Origin: DASVUC01 sp038237225 | GTDB taxonomy: Bacteria; Planctomycetota; Phycisphaerae; Tepidisphaerales; Tepidisphaeraceae | NCBI GenBank assembly: GCA_038237225.1 | Contig: JBBRYX010000001.1 | Coordinates: 665,180 to 729,179 of the forward strand | Direction of reading: 5' to 3' | Length of the DNA: 64,000 nucleotides | Shown: piece after piece, positions 62,764 through 64,000 of the stretch | How positions within the stretch are numbered: position 1 is the stretch's first letter | Layout: each line of letters begins with the position of its first letter | The notes under the pieces: generated by a model | Databases searched by the model: none | The model's input: only the letters and a program-made list of their open reading frames with translations | What the model was told of the DNA's origin: nothing | Made by a program: the position numbers and the translations under genes

Positions 62764-63547
62764 ACTACTCTCTGAATCAGGCAGGCAGTCGGCGGATCGA
62801 CCCCAGCCGCTGGCCCCCCATTGGGTCGAGAAAGATGCGGAGGCGAGAAGGGCTGCACGGAGCGAAGACACCAATGCTGTGTGGATCGTCCGCAACTCCA
62901 AGATTGCCAATTGGATCGTACGGGGAATCTCCTGGCCGAGCCGCAGGGCCGGATTCCTGATACTCCTGGATACTCCACGACCGGAGTTGCTTGCAGTGCT
63001 GATGCGGCGTTTTGAGCGGGTCGCATACGCTGACCAAATTGGACACTTCCTCCCGAGAGCAGAAATGCGGGAAGTATTCAAGGCCCCGGATACGAAAGAC
63101 CGTTTTGTCGGCGGCATCATTGACGATGAGACGAAGACCGTCGCTCTCTGGCGAGGCGATCTCAGTTCGTTCGTGGTTCCCTTCTCGGCCTTTGAACCAA
63201 CCGCCAACGGCATTGAACCTGATTGGGCTCGGTTCTCTGTGACCGATTACGGCCACACACTGAAGCTTGGTAATTACGAGGCCGCATCGGATGCGGTGCT
63301 GTACGAATACGACGAGGACTTCCGTCGTCGGCGGAATGCTAAGCGTCGAGCAGAGGAAAAGACGCTCGGGGCATCGATTCGACGGTTGCGGAAGCAGAAG
63401 CGTCTAACTCGCGACGACATTCCAGGCGTTGATCCCAAGACGCTCGCTCGCATTGAGCGAAATGAAGTCGCACGGCCCCACATCAGGACGCTCAGCTTGA
63501 TTGCGAAGCGGCTAGGGGTCCAACCGTCGAAACTTGGTACGTTCTGA
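62753..63547 (+). CDS. DUF2442-like domain fused to an XRE-type helix-turn-helix
   Basis: The 264-residue product has an N-terminal part of unknown fold (1-110). A DUF2442-like segment follows (FVGGIIDDETKTVALWRGDL, SSFVVPFSAFEPTANGI, then WARFSVTDYGHTLKLGNYEA). The C-terminal XRE/Cro HTH (TLGASIRRLRKQKRLTRDDI, DPKTLARIERNEVARPHIRT, LSLIAKRLGV) would bind DNA. Overlap with the DUF4160-like gene indicates one translational unit. By analogy to other small overlapping pairs this protein may be antitoxin and autoregulator. The N-terminal 110 residues are not found in usual DUF2442 proteins as far as I recall. Confidence 0.7.
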   Translation: MPTELLSESGRQSADRPQPLAPHWVEKDAEARRAARSEDTNAVWIVRNSKIANWIVRGISWPSRRAGFLILLDTPRPELLAVLMRRFERVAYADQIGHFLPRAEMREVFKAPDTKDRFVGGIIDDETKTVALWRGDLSSFVVPFSAFEPTANGIEPDWARFSVTDYGHTLKLGNYEAASDAVLYEYDEDFRRRRNAKRRAEEKTLGASIRRLRKQKRLTRDDIPGVDPKTLARIERNEVARPHIRTLSLIAKRLGVQPSKLGTF

Positions 63548-63667
63548 ACGGGTGGAGGTTATGGCGTGAGCAAGGGAACGCCGATCTTTTCGTACCGAAT
63601 TCAATACCGGATTCAGCTTCCAACAGCGTTCTTCAACATTCATATTCCTCACGCAGTTTTGCGACGA

Positions 63668-63710
63668 AAACGCCCGAAATTCCACGTTTCGTGAGGAATT
63701 CCGGGCGTTT
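63668..63710. repeat. Hairpin AAACGCCCG/CGGGCGTTT
   Basis: Nine-base outer arms and six-base inner arms (AATTCC/GGAATT), separated by an A/C mismatch, with an 11-base loop. No T-run follows on the plus strand. It lies 121 bases after the XRE gene. Confidence 0.75.
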
Positions 63711-63798
63711 CAAACGGAGTCCGTGGAACATCGGTCGAACGCGCTAGCCATCCTTCGTGTCCTTGAAGACTTCTCCAGTGCCCATCCCGAGGTGTAAT

Positions 63799-63832
63799 TG
63801 GGTATCCCCACACCCTTCCCCACATGGGGGAG
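63799..63832. repeat. Direct repeat unit 1 (GGGTATCCCCACACCC type)
   Basis: TGGGTATCCCCACACCCTTC followed by CCCACA is identical over 26 bases to the unit at 63922-63955; both then have GGGGAG. CCGAGGTG precedes each unit at a short distance. Confidence 0.85.
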
Positions 63833-63921
63833 TGTCCGAGACACCGTTCGACCCTTGATGGTTTGTTTGACAGGCTCAGGTCCTTCTTCAAGGACAATCC
63901 GAGGTGGATCTCACCGCTTGA

Positions 63922-63955
63922 TGGGTATCCCCACACCCTTCCCCACACAGGGGAG
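63922..63955. repeat. Direct repeat unit 2 (GGGTATCCCCACACCC type)
   Basis: Second copy, 123 bases after the first. The intervening bases are not similar to each other as far as I can see. More copies may lie beyond the window. Confidence 0.85.
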
Positions 63956-64000
63956 GAGGTGAGACTCGAACAGCACGTTGTCAGTCAATGACTTCTGAGC

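Larger units (their letters stand above)
63548..64000. other. 453-base gene-free end with hairpin and direct repeats
   Basis: An IR with arms AAACGCCCG...AATTCC and GGAATT...CGGGCGTTT (63668-63710) is followed by two direct repeats listed separately. A minus-strand open frame over this part translates the repeats (MWGRVWGYP twice) and is not accepted as a gene. Confidence 0.6.

Noticed and set aside
63649..63948. Minus-strand frame with MWGRVWGYP twice
   Set aside because: The repeated peptide is only the translation of the two direct DNA repeats; no ribosome site and no domain.
63799..63955. Direct repeats considered as a CRISPR array
   Set aside because: Only two units, 97 bases between them, no palindromic CRISPR repeat and no cas gene.

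Overview
The window looks like a chromosome segment of a high-GC Planctomycetota bacterium, most likely from the Phycisphaerae/Tepidisphaerales side. This is inference from gene content: a PEP-CTERM protein, an ECF sigma factor with a long C-terminal extension, many secreted polysaccharide-active enzymes, a giant HAMP-array hybrid kinase and very many dispersed palindromes. A verrucomicrobial origin cannot be excluded by eye. No rRNA, tRNA, CRISPR array or intact insertion sequence was recognised.

Layout. 1-14.9 kb holds housekeeping genes: the 5' part of dnaA on the minus strand with a 620-base upstream gap (possible origin side), a DnaJ/CbpA chaperone, a CoA-binding protein, a NADAR-domain lipoprotein, a secreted beta-propeller hydrolase, myo-inositol oxygenase, a PEP-CTERM protein, an orphan RnfD/NqrB-like protein, leuD, a YHS protein, a ferredoxin, gpmI, a 26-residue lysine-rich H1-like gene, a HIT hydrolase, VanZ and ParA. 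15-19.8 kb runs on the plus strand: a PfkB kinase, TerC, coaE and rho. Immediately after rho sits an ECF sigma factor fused to a VOC/glyoxalase-like domain. It is flanked by two copies of the last codons of rho, which is the most striking structural feature of the window.

21-32.7 kb: an MntA/HepT nucleotidyltransferase toxin-antitoxin pair, an ABC importer of the NMT1/ThiY-SsuA type, a glycerophosphodiester phosphodiesterase, upp, a DUF2231-Rieske membrane protein, a CopA-type metal ATPase, a poly-acidic protein, ArfB, a four-helix membrane protein and a HAD hydrolase. The ABC ATPase and the metal ATPase both carry dispersed palindromic repeats inserted in frame.

32.9-44.4 kb and 54.6-60.3 kb together form a uronic-acid polysaccharide utilisation region. 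It has a carbohydrate ABC importer without its own ATPase, a secreted EF-hand-like protein, two (alpha/alpha)-barrel proteins, a TIM-barrel hydrolase, a family 8 polysaccharide lyase with its catalytic residues intact, KduI, KduD and an ExuT-like MFS hexuronate transporter. Lyase products (4,5-unsaturated uronates) would feed KduI and KduD. Myo-inositol oxygenase at 5.5 kb would make glucuronate, which fits the same theme. Between the two halves lie two hybrid histidine kinases, one with eleven tandem 92-residue HAMP-type repeats.

60.3-64 kb: a c-type cytochrome with a Pro/Thr/Ala tail, an SDR oxidoreductase, structured non-coding DNA, a DUF4160-like/DUF2442-XRE-like gene pair resembling a toxin-antitoxin or regulatory module, and a repeat-rich end. 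At least five families of short non-coding repeats are scattered through the window.
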